From Thermoflexus hugenholtzii (lineage in GTDB: Bacteria; Chloroflexota; Anaerolineae; Thermoflexales; Thermoflexaceae): a stretch of 64,000 bases of DNA. Numbering within the stretch: position 1 is the stretch's first letter; every line of letters starts with the position of its first letter. Of this stretch, positions 23,864 to 31,664 are shown one piece after another. Below the pieces are notes generated by a model. It saw nothing but the letters and a program-made list of their open reading frames with translations, made no database searches and was not told the DNA's origin. The translations under genes were made by a program, and so were the position numbers. Where the stretch lies: contig NZ_CP076326.1 in assembly GCF_018771565.1 (NCBI RefSeq), positions 1,674,001-1,738,000 on the forward strand, read 5' to 3'.

Positions 23864-26800
23864 ATGGCCCTGGAAGATCGGATCGCGCGCAGCCGGCTGA
23901 TCCCGCCTCGCCCCCGGCCCACCTGGGTGCGCCGTCCCCGGGTGGAGGCCCGCCTTCGGGAGGCCCTGGAGGCCCCCGTGGTGGTGGTGAAGGCCGAGCC
24001 GGGTTACGGCAAGAGCACCGCCGTGGCCCAGACGCTCCATCACGGCCCCTGGCCCTACCTCTGGTATAGCCTGACGGAAGCCGATCGCGACCCCCAGCGC
24101 TTCCTCGCCCACTGGATCTACGCGTTCCGCTCCCTGGACCCCCGGCTGGGTCGCTCCGCGGCCGAGCGGCTCCATGAACCCGGGGGCTTCGCCGCCCTGG
24201 ATGCCCTCGCCAACGAGCTGGTGGATCGCCTCCCCCGGGAGGTCGTCCTGGTCCTGGACGACTATCATCTCGCGGACAGCCCGGAGATCCGGGCCCTGCT
24301 CGAGCGATGGCTGGAGCAGCTCCCCCCGGCCCTTCGCCTGGTCCTCATCACCCGGCGCGATCCCGAGCTGCGGGGCGCCGCGCGGGCCCGGGCGCACGGA
24401 GAGCTCCGGGAGATCACCGCCGCCGACCTCGCCTTCGCCCCAGAGGAGGTGCGGGAGCTGTTCGCCGCCCAGGGGCTCCCGCTGAGCCCGGAGGCCGCCC
24501 GCCGGCTGGCCGAGGAGACCGAGGGCTGGATCATCGCCTTGTGGATGATCCTGCACCACCTGCGGGAGAGCGGACCCCAGGCGGTGGAGGTCCTGCTCGA
24601 TCGCCTGCCGGAGGCCCTGCCCGATCTGTTCGCGTATCTGGCTGAGGAAGTCCTGGACCGCCAGCCCGAGCCGGTCCAGCGCTTCCTGGTGCGAACCAGC
24701 ATCCTCCACGAGCTGACCCCATCCATCTGCGCGGCCATGCTGGAGGACCCGGAGGCCGGGCGCCTGCTTCCCCAGCTGGAGCGGCGGGGGCTTTTCCTGA
24801 TCAGCGCCGGCGAGGGCCGCTGGCGTTACCATCACCTCTTCCAGGAGTTCCTGCAACGCCAGGCCCAGCTCCGCCTGGGGGATCTGCGGCCGCTCCATCG
24901 GCGGGCCGCCGATTGTTACCAGCAACACGGGGAGCTCGAGGCCGCCATCGCCCACCTGCTGATGGCCGGCGCCTTCGAAGAAGCCGCAGGCCGTCTGGAG
25001 ACCTTGGCGGACCGTATGATCCGGCAGGGCCGATATCTTCAGCTGGCCGAGTGGGTGGATCGCCTGCCGGATTCGGTCCTGGCGGCGCACCCTCGCCTCC
25101 GGATCGCCCGGGCCGATGCCGCCCGTCTCCTCAGCCGCTTCGACGAGGCCCTGATGGGCTACGCCCGGGCCCGCCATGAGGCCGCCCGCCGGGGCGACGC
25201 CGCCGCCGAGGTCCAGGCCCTCATCGGCCAAGTCATGGTCTTCCTCGACACCGTCCAGCCCGCCCGGGCCGCCCCTCTCCTGCATGAGGCCTGGCGTCGG
25301 ATCCGTCCGCATCCGGGCGAACGGATCCGCCTGCTCGGGCTGATGGTGGAGAACCTCCTGAACGCCGGACGGCTGAGGCGAGCGGACCTCCTCCTGGAGC
25401 GGGTGCGCCAGCACGATCCCGGCGCCCTCTTCCCGGATGTCGAGCCCCGGCTGCGGATCCGCCAGGGCCGGCTGGCCCAGGCCCGCCTCCTCGTCGAGGG
25501 CCTCCTGCAAACCGCCCCCTGGGGACCGGATCGGCAGCGGATCCCTCGTTCCCATCGGGAGGCCACCGTCCTGCTCGCCTGGATCTGCGCCATGACGGGA
25601 GAAGGGGAAGCGGCCCGTCGCTACGCCGAGCACGGCCTGCAGCTGGGCCGGGAGCTCCGCTCGCCGATCGTGGAGTGCGTCGCGCTGGCCCGCCTGGGCC
25701 ACGGCTGGCTCTCCGGCCCCGATTACGATCTCCGTCGGGCGGAGGAGGCGTATCGGGCCTCCTTAGAGGTGGCCCGCAAGATCCGGGTCCCCCGCTTCGA
25801 AGCGGAGGCCCATCTCGGCCTCACCCGGGTGGAGGGCATGAAGGGGCGGCCCGGGCTGGCGTACGCCCACGCCGAGGAGGGCGCGCGGATCCTGCAAGAG
25901 GCAGGGGATGCCTACCTGACCGCCGCCATGCGGCTGGCCCAGGGGATCGCGGCCGTCCAGAACGAGGATCCCCGGGGCCCGAGCTGGCTGGAAGAGGCGA
26001 TCCGGATGGGCATCCGCTGTGGGGAGCGTTATCTGTGCACCCTGGGACGGCTCTGGCGGGCATGGGCGTGGCTTCGCCAGGGAGATCCGGAGGCCGCGCG
26101 GCCGTGGCTGGAGGAGGCGCTCCGGGTCGTCCAGGCGGAAGGCTATGATTTCATGCTCGCCGGAACCCCCTTCCTGGGCTTCCACGACGCCGGGTCGCGG
26201 ATGGCCCTGTTGCAGACGGCGCTCTCCGCCGGGCTGTTCCCCGCTTATCTGCAGGCCCTCTTCCCCCGGGTTCTCCAGGCCACTGCCTCGGGGGTGCCCT
26301 TCGGCCCCTGGGCGGTCCCCGAGGGGAGCCGGGGGCGCCATCCGCCCCTCTACGTGCAAACCCTGGGCCCCTTCCGGGTCTGGCGGGGGTTGTATGAGAT
26401 CCCGCCGGAGGCATGGGAGCGCAAACCCGCCCGCCGCCTCCTCCAGTTCCTCATCGCCCACCGCCGGCGCCCGGTGCACCGGGAGGAGGTGATGGAGGCC
26501 CTCTGGCCGGGGCGCGATCCCTCCAGCGCCGCCCTGGAGCTCCGGGTGACCCTCCATGCCCTCCACCGGGCCCTGGAGCCCACCCGGCAGCCGGGGGAGC
26601 CGCCGTTTTATGTGATCCGGGAGGGGGAGTTCCTTCGCCTGAACCCCCAGGCCTCCTTCCACATCGATGCCGATCTCTTCACGAGCCTGATCGACCGGGC
26701 CCAGCAACAGATCGCGGAGAGGCCGGAGCTCGCCCTGGGATGGCTCCGCCAGGCGCTGGCCCTCTATCAGGGGGAGTTCCTGGAGGAATGTCGCTATGAG

Positions 26801-27103
26801 GAGTGGGCTGCCCCGGAGCGGGAGCGGCTGCTCGCCCTCTACCTGAACGCCGCCGAGCGGGCCGCCCGCCTCCTGGCCGAGCGAGGGGCCTGGGCAGACG
26901 TGGCCGCCCTGGCCCAGGCCCTCCTGGAGCGGGATCCCTATCACGAGGCCGCTTGCGAGCTGCTGGTCCAGGCCTGGTGGGCCTTAGGGCGCCGCGCCCT
27001 GGCCCTCCGCACCCTGGAGCGCTTCCGCCGCCGCATGCGCCAGGATCTGGGCGTGGAGCCTTCGCTTTCCCTTCCTCTTCAGGCGGAGGATCCTTCAGGC
27101 TGA
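23864..27103 (+). CDS. MalT-like STAND ATPase with C-terminal BTAD-type DNA-binding output
   Basis: A 1079-residue regulator. The N-terminus (RSRLIPPRPRPTWVRRPRV) and Walker A GYGKST (47-52) open a MalT/LuxR-type NTPase domain, with Walker B VVLVLDDYH and the sensor region LVLITRRDPEL. Residues 350-800 are helical repeats of TPR type, used for ligand or protein binding. From about residue 828 (LYVQTLGPFRVWRG) there is an OmpR-type winged helix joined to a bacterial transcriptional activation domain (SFHIDADLFTSLI ... ERDPYHEAACELLVQAWWALGR). Typical MalT ends in a LuxR helix-turn-helix instead. The target and inducer are unknown; divergence or linkage to the protoglobin operon is possible but a hairpin separates them. 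Confidence 0.9.
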   Translation: MALEDRIARSRLIPPRPRPTWVRRPRVEARLREALEAPVVVVKAEPGYGKSTAVAQTLHHGPWPYLWYSLTEADRDPQRFLAHWIYAFRSLDPRLGRSAAERLHEPGGFAALDALANELVDRLPREVVLVLDDYHLADSPEIRALLERWLEQLPPALRLVLITRRDPELRGAARARAHGELREITAADLAFAPEEVRELFAAQGLPLSPEAARRLAEETEGWIIALWMILHHLRESGPQAVEVLLDRLPEALPDLFAYLAEEVLDRQPEPVQRFLVRTSILHELTPSICAAMLEDPEAGRLLPQLERRGLFLISAGEGRWRYHHLFQEFLQRQAQLRLGDLRPLHRRAADCYQQHGELEAAIAHLLMAGAFEEAAGRLETLADRMIRQGRYLQLAEWVDRLPDSVLAAHPRLRIARADAARLLSRFDEALMGYARARHEAARRGDAAAEVQALIGQVMVFLDTVQPARAAPLLHEAWRRIRPHPGERIRLLGLMVENLLNAGRLRRADLLLERVRQHDPGALFPDVEPRLRIRQGRLAQARLLVEGLLQTAPWGPDRQRIPRSHREATVLLAWICAMTGEGEAARRYAEHGLQLGRELRSPIVECVALARLGHGWLSGPDYDLRRAEEAYRASLEVARKIRVPRFEAEAHLGLTRVEGMKGRPGLAYAHAEEGARILQEAGDAYLTAAMRLAQGIAAVQNEDPRGPSWLEEAIRMGIRCGERYLCTLGRLWRAWAWLRQGDPEAARPWLEEALRVVQAEGYDFMLAGTPFLGFHDAGSRMALLQTALSAGLFPAYLQALFPRVLQATASGVPFGPWAVPEGSRGRHPPLYVQTLGPFRVWRGLYEIPPEAWERKPARRLLQFLIAHRRRPVHREEVMEALWPGRDPSSAALELRVTLHALHRALEPTRQPGEPPFYVIREGEFLRLNPQASFHIDADLFTSLIDRAQQQIAERPELALGWLRQALALYQGEFLEECRYEEWAAPERERLLALYLNAAERAARLLAERGAWADVAALAQALLERDPYHEAACELLVQAWWALGRRALALRTLERFRRRMRQDLGVEPSLSLPLQAEDPSG

Positions 27104-27151
27104 AGCGCCGCTCCAGGCCGGCGCCTTCCCGCGCCCCTCATCCGATCCCCC

Positions 27152-27345
27152 TCCTTCGGACATAGGGCTTTCCAGTTTTCTGAGCTTAGGCCCTTCTCTT
27201 CCTGAGCAGAAGGCCTTGAGGAGATGGTGGGGTGCGAGGCCTTCTAAGTTTGTGGGCAGGTGATCCCTCTCGGCCACAGGATACGTAGGGCAACTGCAAG
27301 CAGTTGCCCTACGTTCCGAAAAACTGGAAAGCCCTCCTTCGGACA
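27152..27345. mobile_element. MITE-like element with 15-bp terminal inverted repeats
   Basis: GGGCTTTCCAGTTTT (27165-27179) and AAAACTGGAAAGCCC (27320-27334) are perfect 15-bp inverted repeats spanning 170 bp. The 11-base word TCCTTCGGACA occurs on both sides (27152-27162 and 27335-27345), which looks like a target-site duplication, although two bases (TA) separate the left copy from the terminal repeat. There is no room for a transposase. Inside is the palindrome at 27283-27314. The element fills most of the gap between the MalT-like gene and the AbiEii-type pair. Confidence 0.6.
27283..27314. repeat. GTAGGGCAACTGC-type palindrome inside the MITE-like element
   Basis: ACGTAGGGCAACTGC, a two-base spacer AA, and the exact complement GCAGTTGCCCTACGT. 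A related palindrome with the arms GTAGGACAAC/GTTGTCCTAC is present at 58431-58458, so this is a dispersed family. Confidence 0.75.
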
Positions 27346-27427
27346 GCGGCCGCTGGCCCCGAATCCCTGAATCTGCGAAAATCAGAGAAGGGCCGCGCAG
27401 CCTTCGAATCCGATGCGGGAGGGACCG

Positions 27428-27724
27428 ATGAGGATCGAAGAACCTGCGGAGGAGCTTCCCGAAGGATCCGGGGCGGAGGCGGAGCCCGCGGAGCCCGGAC
27501 GGCCCCCGCGCCACCTGGTCTGGAGCACAGACCGCCTGGACCTCCGGGATCCCTTCCAGCGCAAATGGTATATCCGCCAAGTCCTCCTTCACGGCCGGGA
27601 GGAGGACCTCTGGACGCTGGACCTGAAAGAAGTGGCGGAGATCCTCGAGGAGCTGAACCTGCCATCTCCGCTCCACCGCCTCTGGGAGATGTTTCTGGAG
27701 AGGAAGGGTCTTGTTAAAAGATAA
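27428..27724 (+). CDS. DUF6922-like protein, probable antitoxin partner of the AbiEii-type gene
   Basis: A 98-residue protein. After an acidic, Pro/Glu-rich N-terminus (residues 1-27) comes RHLVWSTDRLDLRDPFQRKWYIRQVLLHGREEDLWTL (in short pieces: HLVWSTDRLDL, WYIRQVLLHG). This resembles small proteins often encoded just before AbiEii nucleotidyltransferases. An ATG lies 15 bases upstream at 27413, but GGGAGG is placed 5 bases before the ATG at 27428, so that start is preferred. The end overlaps the toxin start by 14 bases. I see no DNA-binding motif typical of AbiEi, so it is not AbiEi itself. A neutralising role is inferred from position only. Confidence 0.7.
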   Translation: MRIEEPAEELPEGSGAEAEPAEPGRPPRHLVWSTDRLDLRDPFQRKWYIRQVLLHGREEDLWTLDLKEVAEILEELNLPSPLHRLWEMFLERKGLVKR

Positions 27725-28428
27725 AGGTCTCCTCACCCCGGCCCAGAAGGAAGCGCTCATCCTCCTGGCCACCCTGCCCGACCAGGAGCACTTTTATTTG
27801 ACGGGCGGAACGGCCCTTGCGGAGTTCTATCTCGGACATCGGATTTCGTTTGATTTGGATCTGTTCACCACGCAAGAAGGCCTGGTGGGGCCTTTCTCCC
27901 AAGTGCTGGAAAGGCGATTCCGGGAAAAGGAATGGGGGGGTGAAAATCATCCGGCGCTTCGCCACGTTCGTGGAGATGCTCCTGGAGAAAGCCGGGGAGG
28001 AGATCCGTCTGGATCTGGCATTGGATGCTCCCTTTCGATTCGCTCCCCCTCTTCTATCAGAATACGGGGTTCTGGTCAACGCTTGGGAGGACTTAAAAGC
28101 GGAAAAAACCCTGGCCTATTACGGACGCGCAGAACCTCGGGATGCGGTCGACCTTTACTTTCTGCTTGAAGAGCATTCCCTGGAACATTTGATGGAGCTG
28201 GCTGCTCGGAAGGATCCGGGGTTTGACCGTTACGGGTTTGCCGTGGCCTTGAGCCGGGCCGAGGGATTCCCGGACGATCCCCAACGATGGCCGGTCCGGA
28301 TGGTCCGGCCCTTCGAGCCGAAGCGCCTGAAGGATCGCTTTCGTTCCCTGGCTGTGGATTTGATGGAGCGGTTAACCGGGGGGAACCCGATGGAAGGACC
28401 TGGCCCGCAGGAGAAGCCGGAAGGATGA
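27711..28428 (+). pseudogene. AbiEii/AbiGii-type nucleotidyltransferase, frame broken in a G7 tract
   Basis: The gene starts with TTG (27711) and encodes the family motif LTGGTALAEFYLGHRISFDLDLF with the catalytic Gly-Gly/Asp-x-Asp arrangement. At residue 74 the frame meets seven G (27934-27940) and continues out of frame. In the neighbouring frame the family sequence resumes at once (VKIIRRFATFVEMLLEK, LDLALDAPFRF, LAYYGRAEPRDAVDLYFLL) and runs to 28428. Removing one G restores a single product of about 238 residues. The break may be a true mutation, a phase-variable or slippage site, or a sequencing error. AbiEii toxins transfer nucleotides, in some cases to tRNA, and act in phage defence. 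Confidence 0.8.
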
Positions 28429-28488
28429 GTCGGTCGGTCGCCAAGCAGATGTTGAGGCTCGCGGAATTCCATCGCCGGGGGGTGTTCG

Positions 28489-28842
28489 ATGCAACGCTTT
28501 CTGATCCGCTGGGCGCTGAACTCGGTGGCCCTGTGGGTGGTCTCCCGGATCTACCCCGGGGTGTCCTTCCGGCCGGATGCCGGGCTGGAGGGCATCCTGC
28601 TGGCCGGGCTGGTGCTGGGCCTGGCCAACGCCCTGATCCGTCCCCTCCTGCTTTTCTTCACTTTCCCCCTGAACCTTCTCACCCTGGGGCTGTTCACCTT
28701 CGTCGTCAACGCCCTCATCCTCTATCTGGTCGCCGCCCTCACCCCTCTGGAGGTCGGCGGCTTCCTCCAGGCCCTCATCGGCGCCATCCTGCTCTCCATC
28801 GTCAGCTTCGGCCTGAGCCTCCTGGTGCGGGAGAAGAAATAG
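28489..28842 (+). CDS. Phage-holin-like four-helix membrane protein (PF04020 type)
   Basis: A 117-residue protein of four hydrophobic helices. MQRFLIRWALNSVALWVVS, the loop GLANALIRPLLLFFTFPLN and the last helix LIGAILLSIVSFGLSLLV match the widespread family named phage holin family IV or DUF360. Despite the name, members are ordinary chromosomal genes in many bacteria and do not imply a prophage. The role is unknown. It begins 60 bases after the AbiEii-type gene; that gap holds only a short open stretch with no family resemblance. The 3' end nearly touches the convergent membrane-protein gene. Confidence 0.85.
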   Translation: MQRFLIRWALNSVALWVVSRIYPGVSFRPDAGLEGILLAGLVLGLANALIRPLLLFFTFPLNLLTLGLFTFVVNALILYLVAALTPLEVGGFLQALIGAILLSIVSFGLSLLVREKK

Positions 28843-28857
28843 CCCAACAGTTCGGCT

Positions 28858-30312
28858 TCACCGCCTCCGCCAGATCTCGGCGGCGTCGTCCCGGTAGATC
28901 CGCTCCCAGCGGGGGGAGCCGGCCACGGCGGCCATCAGAGCCGGCTGTTCCGCCGGGCTGAGCATCAGCAGCCGGACGCCGTAGCGCGCCAGGCGCGCCT
29001 CCCAATCCGGCGCCGCCCCACTGATGGCCAGGTAATCCTCCCAGATCGCCATCGGATACAGCTCCAGCCGCGGGTCCACGAACACCGGATAGTCCGGCTG
29101 GGCCGCCCAGATCAGATAGCTCCCGAAGGAAAGGGCGTGGAAGAGCGGACCCGGCGGCCGCTCCCGCAACAGGAACGCCGTCGCCGCCACCGGCGTCTCG
29201 GCGGAGATCAGCCCCGCCTTGGCCGGGGGCAGCGGCCACATCCCCTTCCACCACGGCAGGGAGGCCGCCGCCATCACCCCCAGCACCCCCACGAACACTC
29301 CGTTCATCCACGGGATCCCCGCCCCCGCCCGCCCCCGAAGCCACCCCGCCAGCCGCTCCGCCACGGCCGGCGCGGCGACCATCCCGAACCACACAATCCC
29401 CCGGGAGGTCCAGAGCCCTAAGGCGGCGAAGGGGCCGAGCCGCAACAGAAGGCCCGGATCCGTCCGGCGGGGCGGCAGGAGCAGCAACGCCCCCACCCCT
29501 GCCAGACCGATGTAGAACAGCAGCCCGTGGCGGTCCAGCCCCGGCGGCGCCCACTCCGGCACCAGGCTCCGGAGCATCGGATTGCGGGCCATCATCGCCA
29601 GGTATTCATAGACGCCGAAGCCCCGCGGGTTCAGCCCCGTGCTGAGCAGGGCCAGCGCGAAGGCCTGCGCCCGCAGCCCCAGGGCCTCTTTCCCCGCTTC
29701 CTTGCGGAACACCCGCCATGCTGCCTCCGCCACGGCAAGGCCGGCCATCAACAACCCGATGGGGAAGGAGCCGTGGGTGTTCACCCAGAGGAGCATCCCG
29801 AGGGGGAAAGCCCACCGCCAGCGCGGGGAGCGCCCCAGCCCCGAGAGCGCCCGCAGGAACATGGCACCGGCCAGGAATCCGAAGGCCTGCGGCCGCACGT
29901 TCCAGTCGTCGATCCCCAGGGCCGCCGCCAGCAACGTCCCGGCCGCTGCCGCCCGCGGCCCACCCGCCTCCCACGCCGCCCACAGGATCAGCCCGTAGGC
30001 CGTTGTGATCAGCAAGCTGTGGAAGAACACGATGAGGGCAGGGCCGCCGGCGGCGTAAAGCCCGTAGTAGAGGACCTCCGCCAGCCAGAATATCGCGTAG
30101 GAGGGATACGGCGTCCCCGCCCGCGTGTAGGAGAACGTGTCCACGAGCGGGATGCGCCCGGTCCGCACGATCTCGCGGCCGACGGCCAGATGCCACCAGA
30201 AATCGTGGGGGCGGATGGGGTGGGTGTTGAGGAAGACGAAGATCCCCACCAGCACCGTGAACGCCAGCAGACGCGCCGGGGTGAGCCCCCTCAGGATCCC
30301 TCTCTGACTCAT
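28858..30312 (-). CDS. Polytopic membrane protein, possible GT-C-type glycosyltransferase
   Basis: A 484-residue protein with about ten to twelve hydrophobic segments. The first outer loop holds RPHDFWWHLAVGREI, an acidic-aromatic motif similar in place to the catalytic loop of GT-C glycosyltransferases. HNVRPQAFG-like and WVNTHGSFP motifs follow (here WNVRPQAFG and LLWVNTHGSFPIG). The C-terminal 100 residues form a soluble domain with VFVDPRLELYPMAIWEDYLAI. Similar proteins are common and unassigned in Chloroflexota. A role in lipid-linked sugar transfer is an inference. It has its own upstream gap of 115 bases and is convergent with the holin-like gene. Confidence 0.7.
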   Translation of the reverse strand: MSQRGILRGLTPARLLAFTVLVGIFVFLNTHPIRPHDFWWHLAVGREIVRTGRIPLVDTFSYTRAGTPYPSYAIFWLAEVLYYGLYAAGGPALIVFFHSLLITTAYGLILWAAWEAGGPRAAAAGTLLAAALGIDDWNVRPQAFGFLAGAMFLRALSGLGRSPRWRWAFPLGMLLWVNTHGSFPIGLLMAGLAVAEAAWRVFRKEAGKEALGLRAQAFALALLSTGLNPRGFGVYEYLAMMARNPMLRSLVPEWAPPGLDRHGLLFYIGLAGVGALLLLPPRRTDPGLLLRLGPFAALGLWTSRGIVWFGMVAAPAVAERLAGWLRGRAGAGIPWMNGVFVGVLGVMAAASLPWWKGMWPLPPAKAGLISAETPVAATAFLLRERPPGPLFHALSFGSYLIWAAQPDYPVFVDPRLELYPMAIWEDYLAISGAAPDWEARLARYGVRLLMLSPAEQPALMAAVAGSPRWERIYRDDAAEIWRRR

Positions 30313-30427
30313 CGCTCAGGCCATCCCGGATCTTTCCCACCCTCAGGCATGCCAGGCCGATTCGCCCCGAACCCAGGGAGGCCGAAATTTCACTTGTCTG
30401 ACACTTCCTGCAGATCCCCCCAATCAC

Positions 30428-30730
30428 TTAATCCCAAGCATAAAGGAGATCCTCCCGAACGTGCTTCCAGAGGTCGGGCTTCTGCGGAAGTGCTCCAGAG
30501 GTCAGAAGATCCACCTTCAAACCCAGGATCTCCTCCAGATAATCCCACAGTTCGAAGAACTTCAGCCCAATCGGCCGCTTCAGCCGCACCAGAAGATCCA
30601 CATCGCTCATCCCCGTTTGCTCTCCCCGGGCATAAGAGCCAAAGATCGCCAGATCTCGAACTCCGTAGCGCTCTCGGAGGATCTGCCGGTGTTCAATCAG
30701 GATCGCCCGGATTTCCTCCAGCGTCTTCAT
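30428..30730 (-). CDS. MNT-type minimal nucleotidyltransferase
   Basis: A 100-residue protein with the motif IFGSYARGEQTGMSDVDLLV, the GS-x10-DxD signature of minimal nucleotidyltransferases, and a third Asp in KVDLLT. In MntA/HepT systems such a protein is the antitoxin, which AMPylates a HEPN-domain RNase toxin encoded next to it. No HEPN gene is found on either side here, so this is an orphan or acts on a distant partner. GGGGGGAAG precedes the ATG, and a minus-strand TATAAT (30818-30823) lies about 90 bases upstream. Confidence 0.85.
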   Translation of the reverse strand: MKTLEEIRAILIEHRQILRERYGVRDLAIFGSYARGEQTGMSDVDLLVRLKRPIGLKFFELWDYLEEILGLKVDLLTSGALPQKPDLWKHVREDLLYAWD

Positions 30731-30929
30731 GATCTTCCCCCCACCGGAGATTCGTTTGCCTTATCGATCCCTCATGAGGATCCGTGGCCCCAACGATGAT
30801 CACCGATTCCCCTTGGGATTATAACCTCGATCATGACCTGCCCGAATCCTCCGTTACAGGGGACAGAAACCATCTGCGAATCCGGGCCCGAATACCTGAA
30901 TCGCCTGTCCGCCCTCGCCCGGATCAGCG

Positions 30930-31535
30930 CTCCGCGCCAGGCGTCGGCCTCCGCCGACGCAAAAGCTGCCCCTTCGGTCGGCGCAGGCCGACCGTCGGCC
31001 GAAGGCCTCCACGCCGATTGGAAATCGGCCTTCTGAGGCGCTTACGCGCCAGGCGTCGGCCTCCGCCGACGCAAAAGACCCCCTCCCGGTCGGCGCAGGC
31101 CGACCACCGGCCGAAGGCCTCCACAGGCCGAATTCATTCGACACACATGGCCGAAGGCCTCCACGCCGATTGAAATCGGCCTTCAGAGGCGCTCCGCGCC
31201 AGGCGTCGGCCTCCGCCGACGCAAAAGACACCTCCCGGTCGGCGCAGGCCGACCATCGGCCGAAGGCCTCCACGCCGATTGAAATCGGCCTTCAGAGGCG
31301 CTGCACGCCAGGCGTCGGCCTCCGCCGACGCAAAGGCCATCCCTTCGGTCGGCGCAGGCCAACCGCCGGCCGAAGGCCTCCACGCCGATCGAAATCGGCC
31401 TTCCAAGGCGCTCCGCGCCAGGCGTCGGCCTCCGCCGACGCAAAGACCATCCCTTCGGTCGGCGCAGGCCAACCGCCGGCCGAAGGCCTCCACAGGCCGA
31501 ATTCATTCGGCACACATGGCCGACCGTCGGCCATA
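30930..31535. repeat. Array of about 110-bp hairpin-rich repeats
   Basis: Five units begin with CGCCAGGCGTCGGCCTCC at 30935, 31047, 31197, 31306 and 31416, spaced 112, 150, 109 and 110 bases. Each carries nested inverted repeats: GCGTCGGC/GCCGACGC, GGTCGGC/GCCGACC and GCCGATT/AATCGGC. A GGCCGAATTCATTCG segment is inserted after unit 2 and again after unit 5. Sequence between units is not unique, so this is not CRISPR. The array is open in several frames on both strands, giving false proteins rich in EAFGR and ADAWR. It fills the space between the MNT gene and ruvB; 30731-30930 shows only the possible MNT promoter. Confidence 0.9.
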
Positions 31536-31607
31536 GACCTCCCCAGGGCGAATTCCTTCGACGCGCAAGCCCGGTGCGAAGGAGGGCCGGGAGGCCCTGG
31601 CGGGGGG

Positions 31608-31613
31608 TATAAT
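31608..31613 (+). promoter_or_regulatory. Possible -10 element upstream of ruvB
   Basis: TATAAT occurs 52 bases before the ruvB start, at the edge of the repeat array. No recognisable -35 hexamer lies 16-18 bases upstream, so recognition may need an activator or another sigma factor. Confidence 0.4.
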
Positions 31614-31664
31614 CGAATCCGGGAGCGGTCGGGATGCCCAGACCCGCCGCTCAGGAGGCGCGAA

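Noticed and set aside
28425-28488. Small gene starting MSRSVAKQMLRLAEFHRRG between the AbiEii-type and holin-like genes
   Set aside because: The frame runs into the holin gene out of frame and shows no family pattern after about 20 residues.
28489-28842. Prophage remnant, from the holin-like protein
   Set aside because: This holin-named family is widespread in chromosomes. No integrase, terminase or structural genes are nearby.
30930-31535. CRISPR array
   Set aside because: Units are about 110 bp with near-identical sequence throughout; there are no short repeats with unique spacers and no cas genes.
30854-31536. Several overlapping open frames giving repeated EAFGR/ADAWR-type proteins
   Set aside because: They follow the 110-bp repeat units in several frames on both strands, have no consistent ribosome sites, and are explained by the stop-free GC-rich repeat.
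31170-31664. Longer N-terminal version of RuvB
   Set aside because: The extra part is translated repeat array. The GTG at 31665 has an ideal AGGAGG and gives the family length.
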